NCBI RefSeq assembly: GCF_022347565.1
Contig: NZ_JAKRGH010000011.1
Span: 91,149-155,148 of the forward strand
Origin: Vibrio sp. Of7-15
GTDB taxonomy: Bacteria > Pseudomonadota > Gammaproteobacteria > Enterobacterales > Vibrionaceae
Length of the DNA stretch: 64,000 bases
Direction: 5' to 3'
In this document: positions 54,586 through 63,879 of the stretch, in pieces
How the letters are laid out: each line of letters opens with the position of its first letter
Numbering within the stretch: the first letter of the stretch is position 1
The notes under the pieces: model-generated
What the model was told of the DNA's origin: nothing
The model's input: the letters and a program-made list of their open reading frames with translations, nothing else
Database searches by the model: none
Program-made: the position numbers and the translations under genes

Positions 54586-55906
54586 GACGACTCCTTAGGT
54601 TAAAACGTTCTTTAGCCGCTGCGTTCGCTTTAAAGCGCAACAACGACGGCATTTGTTTTTCAGGCATCAAATAAGGGCTCCATGGAAAGTAGGCTCGTGA
54701 AACAATGCATAACTCTTTCCAGACCCATAATCTAAGCTCAGCATGAATATGTGGGCTCAATAAAACGTCCACCGAAGATTCAAAATGGATGCGCTTGCCA
54801 AGCCGTAATTTAGATCCCCCACCATAAGAAGATTGCTGCCACCATTCTACTAACAAATTGATTGCTGAATCATATTCGATATCAATACCTAGCTGATTTG
54901 GTTGCAAAGGCAGTTGCTCACCAAACATAACGTAAAGTGTATTCACCCATTGATCGATCGTATTTTCATCTGCACTTTTTAGGTAAGTTAAGATATCAGC
55001 AACTCGGGATGTATCCCCAGATAACGCAAATACTACATGCGCAAACTCATTTGCTATCTCTATTTTACCCGTTAAATCTTCAACTTCAGGGAGTTCAAGA
55101 ACCGTGGCCCAACAGACCATCTCAGTGTCCATGTTCTGCTCGGTATTGATATAGAGCTCACGAAACCATGCCGTTCTATCACTACGTACCAAAATATGTG
55201 AAAACAAATTGTCTTCTGCCTTGGTATTTTCAAGTAGCCATTCCACATTATCTGCAAGATTCTTGGTCGCTAGGTACTCATTAGCACTGTGTTGAACGTC
55301 TCGTCGTTCATTTTTCAGCAATAGTTGTACATATTGAGTACTCAACTCATTTTTATCTTTCTGGATAGAAAAACAAAACGGTGAAAATTTAGTTTCTCCA
55401 TGCACCATCAGCTCTAGTGAAATCTGCAAACCAACCGATGGAGAAAGATAGGCTAAAGAGCGCCACTCCTTTTCACCCAGAAGATCTATCCATAACAGGC
55501 TGTATTGGCTGCTTAACTTATCCACCTTTTCTAAGGCAAGGGATTGGCACATCCAAACGGCGGAGTCTGGGTATTCTTCCGCTAATAAATAGACATAACC
55601 TGGATCAATTTTAAATAATTCGACTAACGCATTTTCTACTTTGTGAATATTCTTTTTTACTAATTTCCAATATGGCTGGCTTTCTTGTGGTAACCCTATA
55701 CTCAACTGACGTTTTAACTGTTTTACGTAGAACGACAGCGCTTCTCCCGCTAGGGTCGCTTTTTCTTTACAAAAAACAGAAACGGCGGATGAATCTTCAT
55801 TCACCCGCCCAATAGCTTCGTCGACTTTTTGTTTCAGAAGATTTAGATCTTCTTCTGAGATTTTTTTTATTTCATCCTCTTGATGAAGAATCATCCCATG
55901 AGTCAT
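54566..55906 (-). CDS. TIGR02270-like T6SS accessory protein
   Basis: A 446-residue soluble, mainly helical protein. Its arrangement and helical repeats (for example LLLKNERRDVQHSANEYLATKNLADNVEWLLENTK) resemble the HEAT-like TIGR02270 family encoded beside DUF2169 in T6SS modules. SAYF-like RAYFPWSPYLMPEKQMPSL occurs near the C-terminus. An AAGGT ribosome-binding site precedes the ATG 7 bases after the DUF6484-like stop. The role is unknown; co-transcription with vgrG suggests help in effector delivery. Confidence 0.65.
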   Translation of the reverse strand: MTHGMILHQEDEIKKISEEDLNLLKQKVDEAIGRVNEDSSAVSVFCKEKATLAGEALSFYVKQLKRQLSIGLPQESQPYWKLVKKNIHKVENALVELFKIDPGYVYLLAEEYPDSAVWMCQSLALEKVDKLSSQYSLLWIDLLGEKEWRSLAYLSPSVGLQISLELMVHGETKFSPFCFSIQKDKNELSTQYVQLLLKNERRDVQHSANEYLATKNLADNVEWLLENTKAEDNLFSHILVRSDRTAWFRELYINTEQNMDTEMVCWATVLELPEVEDLTGKIEIANEFAHVVFALSGDTSRVADILTYLKSADENTIDQWVNTLYVMFGEQLPLQPNQLGIDIEYDSAINLLVEWWQQSSYGGGSKLRLGKRIHFESSVDVLLSPHIHAELRLWVWKELCIVSRAYFPWSPYLMPEKQMPSLLRFKANAAAKERFNLRSRHAIVGY

Positions 55907-55913
55907 GTTTACC

Positions 55914-56405
55914 TTAATTTATTGATACTGTAGAACCACGAATAATCTGAGCTTTTTCAGCCTGACTGGTAACATATTTCGCGTTTGTACTGACCCGGCC
56001 ATCACGGCCACTGTAACGAGTCGAAGTTTGGCCACTTTTTACAACAAGCTCTTGCTCGGCTTCTAAAGTGATGGACTTAGCCTTTATTATCAATTCATCG
56101 CTTTTGTCTAACAATGAAAAAAAGACATCCGTAATAATAGGAAGATTAATATCACCACCAATGAATTCCACCCGGCATGCAAATTCATTATCAATGGCTA
56201 ACTGCAGCTCAGAGGCGCTAAATGCACGCCCTAATCTCGCATTAATAGGCATATCATAAGGATTTCCTTCAAAATCAATGCGCACACTTTGGTTAGACTC
56301 ATTAATTGATACTATTTTGCCAAACCGAGCTAGGGTGATAGCACCCTCGCCCGCATCTTCACGGCTTGCCTCAAGGTTTACCGTTTCTTTATTAGTTGAT
56401 TGCAA
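55914..56405 (-). CDS. DUF6484-like VgrG-associated protein
   Basis: A protein of 163 residues, or 173 from a GTG at 56435. GKIVSINESNQSVRIDFEGNPYDMPINARLGRAF and ACRVEFIGGDINLPIITDVFFS match the beta-rich DUF6484 pattern found just after vgrG. The C-terminal half (LIIKAKSITLEAEQELVVKSG) resembles the gp5-like repeats of VgrG itself and ends in TVSIN, similar to VgrG's KVAIN. I prefer the TTG at 56405, which follows GGCGG and overlaps vgrG by 14 bases. It may extend or decorate the spike. Confidence 0.65.
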   Translation of the reverse strand: MQSTNKETVNLEASREDAGEGAITLARFGKIVSINESNQSVRIDFEGNPYDMPINARLGRAFSASELQLAIDNEFACRVEFIGGDINLPIITDVFFSLLDKSDELIIKAKSITLEAEQELVVKSGQTSTRYSGRDGRVSTNAKYVTSQAEKAQIIRGSTVSIN

Positions 56406-58470
56406 CTTTACCGCCTTTAACAACAACTTTATCACTGCCTTCTAGTGTGATGGAAGAGCCTGATAGTTTAATTGAACCATCGCTGTTCATGACTAACTGA
56501 GCGCCACCCGTTTTTAACACTATTTTATCACCACTGATAATTTGTGTGGCTTTATCTGCATTAAAAGACGTATTACCAGTAACAGCAACCGTTAAATTAC
56601 CACCAACTTGCGTGTTATCATCCGCACTAATGTCTGCGGTACGTGAAGCACCAACTTTTAAATTACTGTTGGAACCAACATCCAGGTCATCATTTTTTCC
56701 AATTTTCGATGTTCTGTTTTCACCAATATCTAGCGTACTATTCTTAGCAACCGACTGCGTTTCATTGGCGTTATAAGTTACAGTCACATCTTGTTCAACC
56801 GTTTCAGTAAAGGTGCTGTTTACTTGGGTTGTTTTATGGCCATGAATGGTTTCTTTATGATCAGCCTGAACCTCATTGGTTTGGTGGCGTCCTACTTTCA
56901 AAAATTCATCGTTACCGATATCACGAAAACGGTTATTGAGCACTTCCGTAGACATGTCTTTTTGAGCGCGAATGTAAACTTCTTCTCGGTTCGCCTCATC
57001 TTCAAAACTCAGTTCATTATACCCGACCCCTTTATGGGTTTGTGTTCGGATGGTCGTACGAGTTTTATTTTCCGGTAAAGAATAAGGAGGAAAATGCAAA
57101 CCGTTATAAACAGCACCGGTAACCAAAGGACGATCGGGATCCCCATCCAAAAAGTCGACAATTACCTCATGACCAATTCGTGGTAAGTAGACTGCGCCCC
57201 AATTCGGTGCGGCCATTGACTGACTAACCCGGATCCAACAACCTGAGTTTTCGTCATTTTCACCATAGCGATCCCAGTGAAATTGCACCTTAATGCGCCC
57301 AAGTTCGTCCGTGAAAATTTCCTCTCCCGCAGGACCAACCACCACAGCGGTTTGTGGACCATCAATCACAGGGGCTTTCATCGCTGGTGCTCGGAAAATC
57401 ACATCTCTAGGAATACAAACAAAGCTGTTTTCATAAGTGGTCGGCATACCACTGTTTTCATCTTCATGGACTTGAGGATCATGACCTGAATGATGAACGC
57501 TCACTAGGGTAAAGTCGCGGTTTAGGGCTTCACGAGGATGACGCTCAAAAACAGCAATATAACCCGGTGTTAAGCGCATTACACAGCTTTGACCTTCTAT
57601 TTGACTATTATCAACCACGTAATCAGATAGGTTATAGCCAACTTCAGCTTGCCCAGATGCAGGGTTTGTGTACCGGCCTGGGTAATCGTAAAAAGCCAGA
57701 TCAGTATCAATTAACCCACTTGATGTCACTTCTTGAGGGATCTGAGGGTAATTGTAGTTATAATCGGATTTCGTCACTTCTCCGGTTTTAACTCTGTTCA
57801 CACTTTCTAAATTAAAAATATGCTCACGATCAGCCACACCCCCACCATCGGCATGATAAATGATCGGCCCATCGGTTGATGCATTTTCAGCCGTGGTAGG
57901 TAAATCCAATAACACATCATTGTTATCAACAATGACCATGGTATGAACTGAGTCGGTATGCTCAAAGTAGTACCACATTCCATGTTGCGCCATTAAACGC
58001 TGGATGAAATGCAAATCACTTTCTCGATATTGAAGAATATAATCGTGTGATAAATAAACCCTGGAAAGCTCTAAACGATAATCTGTAACCCCTGCTCCAT
58101 CTAATACTTCAGTAATAATGTCACTGATGGATTTTTCCTGGAATATACGGAAATCTTGTCGCTGAGATAAGAACCAGGCCTGAGGAACAAGAACGAGCTG
58201 GTATCGGCTAAAACGACGACCTGTTCCTAAAAACCTCACTTCACTGATCACACCGTGAAAAAAACGAGCGGTGCCTGTGCCTTGGCCGTTTACTTTTAAG
58301 ATAGCTGGCTGTCGAATTAAATCATCAAATTGGATATCAGCATCAAGTGAAAGCAATGACAAATTGATTTCGAATGGCTGCGATAGTCTCTCTTGTACTT
58401 GGAAGCTTTCCACACGGAACTCGTGTTCTGCGCCTTGTACGTCAAATTCAAAGTGAACTGCATTTATCAT
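56392..58470 (-). CDS. vgrG: T6SS spike protein VgrG (TssI)
   Basis: A 692-residue spike subunit. The N-terminal gp27-like part includes EHEFRVESFQVQERLSQPFEINLSLLS and YILQYRESDLHFIQRLMAQHGMWYYFEH. The gp5-like OB region has TDELGRIKVQFHWDRYGENDENSGCWIRVSQ and GAVYLPRIGHEVIVDFLDGDPDRPLVTG. A beta-helix with TSKIGKNDDLDVGSNSNLKVG-type repeats follows and ends KGGKVAIN. There is no C-terminal effector extension, so toxins must ride as separate cargo. The start at 58470 has an AGG ribosome-binding site. It is downstream of hcp in the same transcript, separated by a hairpin. Confidence 0.96.
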   Translation of the reverse strand: MINAVHFEFDVQGAEHEFRVESFQVQERLSQPFEINLSLLSLDADIQFDDLIRQPAILKVNGQGTGTARFFHGVISEVRFLGTGRRFSRYQLVLVPQAWFLSQRQDFRIFQEKSISDIITEVLDGAGVTDYRLELSRVYLSHDYILQYRESDLHFIQRLMAQHGMWYYFEHTDSVHTMVIVDNNDVLLDLPTTAENASTDGPIIYHADGGGVADREHIFNLESVNRVKTGEVTKSDYNYNYPQIPQEVTSSGLIDTDLAFYDYPGRYTNPASGQAEVGYNLSDYVVDNSQIEGQSCVMRLTPGYIAVFERHPREALNRDFTLVSVHHSGHDPQVHEDENSGMPTTYENSFVCIPRDVIFRAPAMKAPVIDGPQTAVVVGPAGEEIFTDELGRIKVQFHWDRYGENDENSGCWIRVSQSMAAPNWGAVYLPRIGHEVIVDFLDGDPDRPLVTGAVYNGLHFPPYSLPENKTRTTIRTQTHKGVGYNELSFEDEANREEVYIRAQKDMSTEVLNNRFRDIGNDEFLKVGRHQTNEVQADHKETIHGHKTTQVNSTFTETVEQDVTVTYNANETQSVAKNSTLDIGENRTSKIGKNDDLDVGSNSNLKVGASRTADISADDNTQVGGNLTVAVTGNTSFNADKATQIISGDKIVLKTGGAQLVMNSDGSIKLSGSSITLEGSDKVVVKGGKVAIN

Positions 58471-58499
58471 AACTTTTACCTGATACAAATAACGACAAA

Positions 58500-58517
58500 G
58501 GGCCAACTAATTGGCCC
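58500..58517 (-). terminator. Hairpin between hcp and vgrG
   Basis: A perfect 7-bp stem GGGCCAA / TTGGCCC with a 4-base loop, 18 bases after the hcp stop. On the minus strand it is followed by TTTGTCGTTATTTG. It could act as an attenuator or 3' stabiliser that lets Hcp be made in excess over VgrG. Confidence 0.6.
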
Positions 58518-58535
58518 CTGTAAACTAATTCGCGA

Positions 58536-59054
58536 TTAAGCTTCGCGAGGAGCACGCCAGTCGTCGTTACCAGCCGTACCACATTTCTCGTGTGTTACTT
58601 CGATTGCACGGTAAGTCAACTTAAGTACTTCTTCAACAACACGGTCAGCAGTCACTTCATCTTTACAGTGAGCCATACGAGTTTGAACGTCAACCAATAG
58701 AGCATCGATTAGTTTGATTGAGTAGTAGTGCTCTTGCTTACCTTGTACAGAAGTACGGTAGAAACGAATCACACACTCAGGAAGTTTCTCACCACTTACA
58801 AGTGCGTTGAAAAGTAGTGGAGAACTACGGTCTTGTTCTTTAGTCACGATCATTGGTTTGTGAACACGTTGACCAGTAGGCTGACCACTTTGAGGATCAC
58901 GTGGAACCGTTAGGATGTGATCAAGTTCTTGAACTAGAAACTCATCGATGTGCGCTTCTTGCCATGTGTTACCTACAGAGTCAGCAGAGTAAACGTCTTT
59001 AGTGATGTGGCCTTGAGTTTCACCCGTAATAGACATATAAGCAGGAGTTGGCAT
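58536..59054 (-). CDS. hcp: T6SS tube protein Hcp (TssD)
   Basis: A 172-residue ring-forming subunit of the inner tube. MPTPAYMSITGETQGHITK, HKPMIVTKEQDRSSPLLFNALVSGE and QEHYYSIKLIDALLVDVQTRM are the canonical Hcp motifs. An AAGGA ribosome-binding site precedes the ATG. It heads the minus-strand unit that continues with vgrG, and a sigma-54 promoter lies about 75 bases upstream of its start codon, matching activation by the VasH-type regulator encoded at 62198. Confidence 0.97.
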   Translation of the reverse strand: MPTPAYMSITGETQGHITKDVYSADSVGNTWQEAHIDEFLVQELDHILTVPRDPQSGQPTGQRVHKPMIVTKEQDRSSPLLFNALVSGEKLPECVIRFYRTSVQGKQEHYYSIKLIDALLVDVQTRMAHCKDEVTADRVVEEVLKLTYRAIEVTHEKCGTAGNDDWRAPREA

Positions 59055-59547
59055 AGTGTTATCCTTATTTCTTAATTAATAATATTTTTCAAAACGAAAT
59101 CGCTAATCACTGCGATGATTAATATATAGCACCATCCGTGCCAACTTTTAAAAACCTTTAAAATCAAAGACTTAGTTAAAATAACTTATTTTTAACCCTA
59201 GCCTAAAAACAATTACTTGGATATTTTAACAAAAAATTGGAAAAAAAATATATTAATCCATTTTTCATTGAAAATTTATCATATAGATGACTAGAATAAA
59301 GAAAGAGAACTTTTCATAATTAATCATTTCAGATCAAATAAAACAAAATAAGTTATTTCACCTATCAAAACCGTCATTATGAAATATAAAAAAAACCTTT
59401 TATTTAACTAAGGAAAGTTTTAAAAGTCATATTTAATATATATGGTTTTATTTAGCCTAAATATAGCTTACCAAACACGGTTGCTTAATAAGTTAAATTT
59501 CTACTTCGTCTATAATGGCCCTCTTTTTAATATTACGAAGTAAAGAC
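59055..59547. other. Divergent hcp/clpV promoter region
   Basis: About 490 AT-rich bases. The minus-strand side carries the sigma-54 promoter of hcp. On the plus strand, toward clpV, I found no correctly spaced sigma-54 site: the nearest (GG...GC near 59440-59452) has only 9 bases between the two elements. No open frame or RNA gene is apparent. Confidence 0.5.
59128..59143 (-). promoter_or_regulatory. Sigma-54 promoter of hcp
   Basis: On the minus strand the sequence TGGCACGGATGGTGCT has the conserved GG and GC dinucleotides separated by exactly 10 bases and a TGGCAC -24 box. The predicted transcription start is near 59117, giving a leader of about 60 bases before hcp. It fits RpoN-dependent control by the VasH-type activator in this cluster. 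Confidence 0.82.
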
Positions 59548-62211
59548 ATGATAAACGTAAATCTATCCTCTCTGATTCAGCGTCTACACCCGCTTGCTAA
59601 AGTGGCTTTAGAAGACGCAGCAGCCCTAGCCGTTTCTGAGCGCTCCGCAGAAGTTCTTATTGAGCATTACTTTTTAAGCTTACTAGAGCGCCCAAGTAAT
59701 GATATTGATGTGCTTTTAAATCATTTTGATTGTTCAGAAAATTTATTACGTCAGTCTATTAAATCAAGCTTAGAGCGCTGTGAAAAAAGCAGCAGTGGAA
59801 AGCCAGTATTTTCAGCACTACTTATTGAATGGCTGCAAGAAACGTGGTTAATGTCTTCCATCGATTTAGGGCAAACTCAAATCCGAAGTGGTGCTCTGCT
59901 ACTTGCGTTAGTCAGTAACCCACTTCGTTATGGCCAGCATTCATATTCCTCTCTTTTAGAGAGCATTAATGCAGAAAACCTAAAACGTAACTTTACCGAG
60001 CTAACCTCTTCTTCCATCGAAGCGCAAGTCGCCAGCTCAGACAGCGAAGATTCACGTCAAGAAGGTTCTGCACTCAGTAAGTACACCATCGACTTCACTG
60101 GCAAAGCACGCAACGGCGAGATTGATCCGGTTTTTTGTCGCGACCGTGAAATCCGCCAAATCATTGATATTTTAGCGCGTCGTCGTAAAAACAACCCAAT
60201 TGCCGTGGGTGAGCCTGGTGTTGGTAAAACTGCCGTTGTTGAAGGCTTAGCACTAAAAATCGTTGAAGGCGATGTGCCAGACATTCTAAAAGGTGTCGAG
60301 CTATTCGGCCTAGACATGGGCCTACTTCAAGCCGGTGCTAGCGTTAAAGGTGAATTCGAAAAACGTCTAAATGGCGTATTAGATGAAGTGAAGAACTCAC
60401 CAACGCCTATCATCTTATTCATTGATGAAGCGCACACCTTAGTCGGCGGTGGCAACCAAGCGGGTGGCAGTGATGCAGCCAACTTATTAAAACCAGCGCT
60501 CGCTCGTGGTGAAGTAAAAACCATTGCTGCAACTACTTGGTCTGAGTACAAAAAGTACTTCGAAAAAGACCCTGCTCTGGCTCGTCGTTTCCAGCTTGTT
60601 AAACTCGATGAACCATCACCAGAAGAAGCGGCTCTTATCATCCGTGGTTTACGCCCTGTATATGAAAAATCACACAGCGTCTACGTTCGTGATGATGCCA
60701 TCTCTTCTGCGGCGGCTTTATCTTCGCGTTATATTTCTGGTCGTCAACTGCCGGACAAAGCCATTGATGTATTAGACACCGCTTGTGCTCGTGTTAACAT
60801 CAGCTTAAACGCTACCCCAGCGCCAATTGAAACCCTACAACAGCAAATCGCCGCGTGTAAACGTGAACTGCAAGGTTTACAACGCGATGAACAACAACAA
60901 ACGGGCGATAAGCGTAATGCTGCTTTGATCCCTGATCTAGAAGAACAAATCGCTGAAAACACCGAAGAGCTAAAAACCCTTACCAGTCAATGGGAAGAGG
61001 AAAAAGCGCACATCCAAGAAATGATTTCGTTACGTGAGCAGCTTCATGCCATCACTAACCCTGAAGAAAATCACGCGAACGAAGCAAGCGAAGATGATGC
61101 AGCACTAGCGGAAGAGACATTAACAGAGCCTGAGCTTCGCCAAGCCATTCACGCTTGTCATGAAAAACTCGATGCTTGTCGCGGCAATAACCCACTTGTT
61201 CATTTCGAAGTTGGCCCAGAAGAAGTTGGCCAAGTTATTTCAGATTGGACAGGCATCCCAATGGGTAAAATGCTGCAAGATGAATCGGCGACTACCCTCA
61301 ACCTGAAAAGTTCATTAGGTGATGAAATCAAAGGGCAATCTTTTGCTATCGATGCGCTAGCACAAGGCATTCAAACCGCAAAAGCAGGCCTAACTAACCC
61401 AGATGCACCAACGGGCGTTTTCTTACTGGTTGGTCCAAGTGGTGTAGGTAAAACAGAAACCGCACGTGTGATTGCTGACCAACTGTTTGGTGGCGAACGC
61501 TTTATGACCACCATCAACATGTCTGAATTCCAAGAGAAACACACCGTGTCTCGTTTGATCGGCTCACCTCCAGGTTACGTGGGTTATGGTGAAGGCGGTA
61601 TGTTAACAGAAGCGGTACGCCAACGCCCTTACTCTGTTGTTCTGCTTGATGAAGTAGAAAAAGCCGATCCTGAAGTACTCAACCTGTTCTATCAAGTATT
61701 TGATAAAGGTACGCTAAACGATGGTGAAGGCCGTGCAATCGATTTTAAAAACACACTGATCTTAATGACCAGTAACCTAGCAACACAAGAAATCGAAACC
61801 ATCACACAACAAACACCAGATGTGGATGCAAGCACGGTGGCAGAAGCCATTCGTCCAACCCTAAACCATCACTTTAAGCCAGCTCTGCTTGCTCGTATGA
61901 ATGTGATCCCATTCCTACCGTTAGCAGACGAAGCAATGACGGCCATCATTCACCACAAACTGAATAAGTTAAGTGAACGCCTACAAAACAACCACAACCT
62001 GAACTTAAGCTACGACGAGCGGTTAGTTGAGTTTGTGTTAGGTAACTGTCGCCTAAGTGAAACGGGTGCCCGTAACATTGATGCAGTGATCAACCGTCAG
62101 CTATTACCACAGCTTTCAACCCAACTATTAACTCAAGATCGTGATGATTCACACACCACCATCACGGTTTCAGTTGATGAACAAGGAAACATTGAGTATG
62201 CCTTCAGTTAA
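59548..62211 (+). CDS. clpV: T6SS sheath-recycling ATPase ClpV (TssH)
   Basis: An 887-residue AAA+ disaggregase that takes apart contracted TssBC sheath. The N-terminal ClpN domain (INVNLSSLIQRLHPLAKVALEDAAALAV) binds TssC. AAA1 carries the Walker A GEPGVGKTAVVEG and Walker B LFIDEAHTLVGGG. A coiled-coil middle domain follows, then AAA2 with GPSGVGKTETA and VVLLDEVEKAD. The ATG at 59548 begins directly at the ClpN domain. The extension to 59515 adds 11 residues and lacks a ribosome-binding site. The end overlaps the VasH-type gene by 14 bases. Confidence 0.95.
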   Translation: MINVNLSSLIQRLHPLAKVALEDAAALAVSERSAEVLIEHYFLSLLERPSNDIDVLLNHFDCSENLLRQSIKSSLERCEKSSSGKPVFSALLIEWLQETWLMSSIDLGQTQIRSGALLLALVSNPLRYGQHSYSSLLESINAENLKRNFTELTSSSIEAQVASSDSEDSRQEGSALSKYTIDFTGKARNGEIDPVFCRDREIRQIIDILARRRKNNPIAVGEPGVGKTAVVEGLALKIVEGDVPDILKGVELFGLDMGLLQAGASVKGEFEKRLNGVLDEVKNSPTPIILFIDEAHTLVGGGNQAGGSDAANLLKPALARGEVKTIAATTWSEYKKYFEKDPALARRFQLVKLDEPSPEEAALIIRGLRPVYEKSHSVYVRDDAISSAAALSSRYISGRQLPDKAIDVLDTACARVNISLNATPAPIETLQQQIAACKRELQGLQRDEQQQTGDKRNAALIPDLEEQIAENTEELKTLTSQWEEEKAHIQEMISLREQLHAITNPEENHANEASEDDAALAEETLTEPELRQAIHACHEKLDACRGNNPLVHFEVGPEEVGQVISDWTGIPMGKMLQDESATTLNLKSSLGDEIKGQSFAIDALAQGIQTAKAGLTNPDAPTGVFLLVGPSGVGKTETARVIADQLFGGERFMTTINMSEFQEKHTVSRLIGSPPGYVGYGEGGMLTEAVRQRPYSVVLLDEVEKADPEVLNLFYQVFDKGTLNDGEGRAIDFKNTLILMTSNLATQEIETITQQTPDVDASTVAEAIRPTLNHHFKPALLARMNVIPFLPLADEAMTAIIHHKLNKLSERLQNNHNLNLSYDERLVEFVLGNCRLSETGARNIDAVINRQLLPQLSTQLLTQDRDDSHTTITVSVDEQGNIEYAFS

Positions 62212-63820
62212 TACTGGAGAACTGAATAATGCTCTACTTGCTATCAGCCACTCGTTGGCTGATAGGAGTCAATTGGCGTCCACCATGGATGCCATTTTGG
62301 CTGCTGCGCGCCAGCTCACTTTAGCCAGTCACGGTATTATTTATGTTCTGAATCAAACAGGAGAAGCGCTGGTTCCTACAACAGTTCATTATAAGGAAGC
62401 GCCCTTACTCCAACACCCTTGGACGCCTCTGGCTCTTGAATCGCTAAAAGAAAACGATCCATTTGGTTATGCAATCACAACAGGTGAAGTCGTACTGATC
62501 AATAACCTTTATGAGTACAACGGCTACGATTGTGATGCCATCTACAATGCAGAACAGGCACTTGGTTCTAAAAGCGTAAATTTACTGGTGTGGCCTTTAA
62601 GTGATCATCAAAAACAAACGGTCGGATTACTGGTTTTATTCGATCTTAATGTTATTGATGATGAACAAAGCCTCAGCGTATTTACCAAACTGGCCGCAAC
62701 CAGTATCCGACAAGCTGTTTTACTAGAACAATATGGCAGTTCAATGAAGGAATTAAGCGCAGATAACAAAGCACTAAGTACGGAAAACAAACGATTAAAG
62801 CAACGTAAACAAAAAAACTACAACGGCCCTATTGCCGAAAGCGATGAAATGAACGAAGTCCTTTCTCGCTTACAACGAATTCTCGCTCTCCCTGTGGATG
62901 TTCTACTGCGAGGAGAGACCGGCACAGGTAAAGAGGTGATCGCCAAGTACATCCACGAGAACTCGGATCGTGCAAAAGCGCCTTTTATTGTTCAAAACTG
63001 TGCCGCCATTCCAGATCAATTACTCGAATCTGAACTGTTTGGCCATAAAAAAGGCGCTTTCACTGGCGCTGACAGGGATAAAGTGGGGCTTTTTGAAGCT
63101 GCCGATGGCGGGACGCTGTTTTTAGATGAAATTGGCGACATGCCATTGTTACTGCAAGCGAAGCTACTGCGCGTACTGCAAGAAAGAACCTTACGCCCTA
63201 TAGGCAGTAATAAAGAAATCACCGTTAATGTACGAGTGATCGCTGCAACCCACTGTCATCTAATGGAAAAGATTCAGAACAATGAGTTCAGAGCGGATTT
63301 ATTTTATCGACTGAATGTGTTCCCGGTCACTTTACCCGCTTTAAGAGAGCGTAAAGCCGACATTATGCCGCTATCAGAACACTTTATTACCATGACAGGT
63401 AAAAAGCTAGGCTTAGAGCAATTGCCCGTGCTTACTCAAACAGCCAAAAAGCAACTTATGGATTACGCATTTCCAGGTAACGTGCGAGAGCTGCGTAATG
63501 TCATAGAGCGAGCTGTTTTATTATCTGATTTCATCAGTATTGAAAATGTTGAACTGGGTGATGAAAACATGAACATTACAGCACCAGAACCAAAAACGTT
63601 CAACCCAGAAAAAACCGCCACCTTTGGTGACGAATCGCCTATAGATTCCTCGTCTCCTGCATCGTTAAAAGACACGGTGAATAACTACGAGCGCAGTGTG
63701 ATCATCGACTTTTTGAAAACAAACAACTGGCAAACAAAAAGAGTGGCGGAGCAACTTGGGCTACCCATGAGTACCCTCAACCACAAAATGAAAAAATACG
63801 CGATTAGCCCTTCTAATTAA
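62198..63820 (+). CDS. vasH: Sigma-54-dependent activator VasH
   Basis: A 540-residue bacterial enhancer-binding protein. The N-terminal GAF domain (about 25-175) is followed by a short coiled coil, then the AAA+ domain with Walker A GETGTGKE (about 239-246) and the sigma-54 contact loop GAFTGA (286-291). GGTLFLDEIGDMPL is the Walker B. The C-terminal Fis-type helix-turn-helix ends KTNNWQTKRVAEQLGLPMSTLNHKMKKY. The start at 62198 has AAGGAA upstream and overlaps clpV. It very likely drives the sigma-54 hcp promoter 3 kb to the left. The GAF ligand is unknown. Confidence 0.94.
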   Translation: MPSVNTGELNNALLAISHSLADRSQLASTMDAILAAARQLTLASHGIIYVLNQTGEALVPTTVHYKEAPLLQHPWTPLALESLKENDPFGYAITTGEVVLINNLYEYNGYDCDAIYNAEQALGSKSVNLLVWPLSDHQKQTVGLLVLFDLNVIDDEQSLSVFTKLAATSIRQAVLLEQYGSSMKELSADNKALSTENKRLKQRKQKNYNGPIAESDEMNEVLSRLQRILALPVDVLLRGETGTGKEVIAKYIHENSDRAKAPFIVQNCAAIPDQLLESELFGHKKGAFTGADRDKVGLFEAADGGTLFLDEIGDMPLLLQAKLLRVLQERTLRPIGSNKEITVNVRVIAATHCHLMEKIQNNEFRADLFYRLNVFPVTLPALRERKADIMPLSEHFITMTGKKLGLEQLPVLTQTAKKQLMDYAFPGNVRELRNVIERAVLLSDFISIENVELGDENMNITAPEPKTFNPEKTATFGDESPIDSSSPASLKDTVNNYERSVIIDFLKTNNWQTKRVAEQLGLPMSTLNHKMKKYAISPSN

Positions 63821-63822
63821 CA

Positions 63823-63862
63823 GCCAATAAAAAAACCGCCGAAAGGCGGTTTTTTTATTGGC
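63823..63862. terminator. Strong bidirectional terminator after vasH
   Basis: A perfect 18-bp inverted repeat GCCAATAAAAAAACCGCC / GGCGGTTTTTTTATTGGC with a GAAA tetraloop. The A and T runs on either side of the GC stem allow termination in both directions, serving vasH and the minus-strand gene that ends at 63880. Confidence 0.93.
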
Positions 63863-63879
63863 ATAATTTCCTATATATC

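Noticed and set aside
59440..59455. Sigma-54-like site on the plus strand before clpV
   Set aside because: Only 9 bases lie between the GG and GC elements, and the -24 and -12 boxes are otherwise poor.
60057..60962. Several minus-strand frames inside clpV
   Set aside because: They are serine- and proline-rich shadows of a strongly conserved coding strand.
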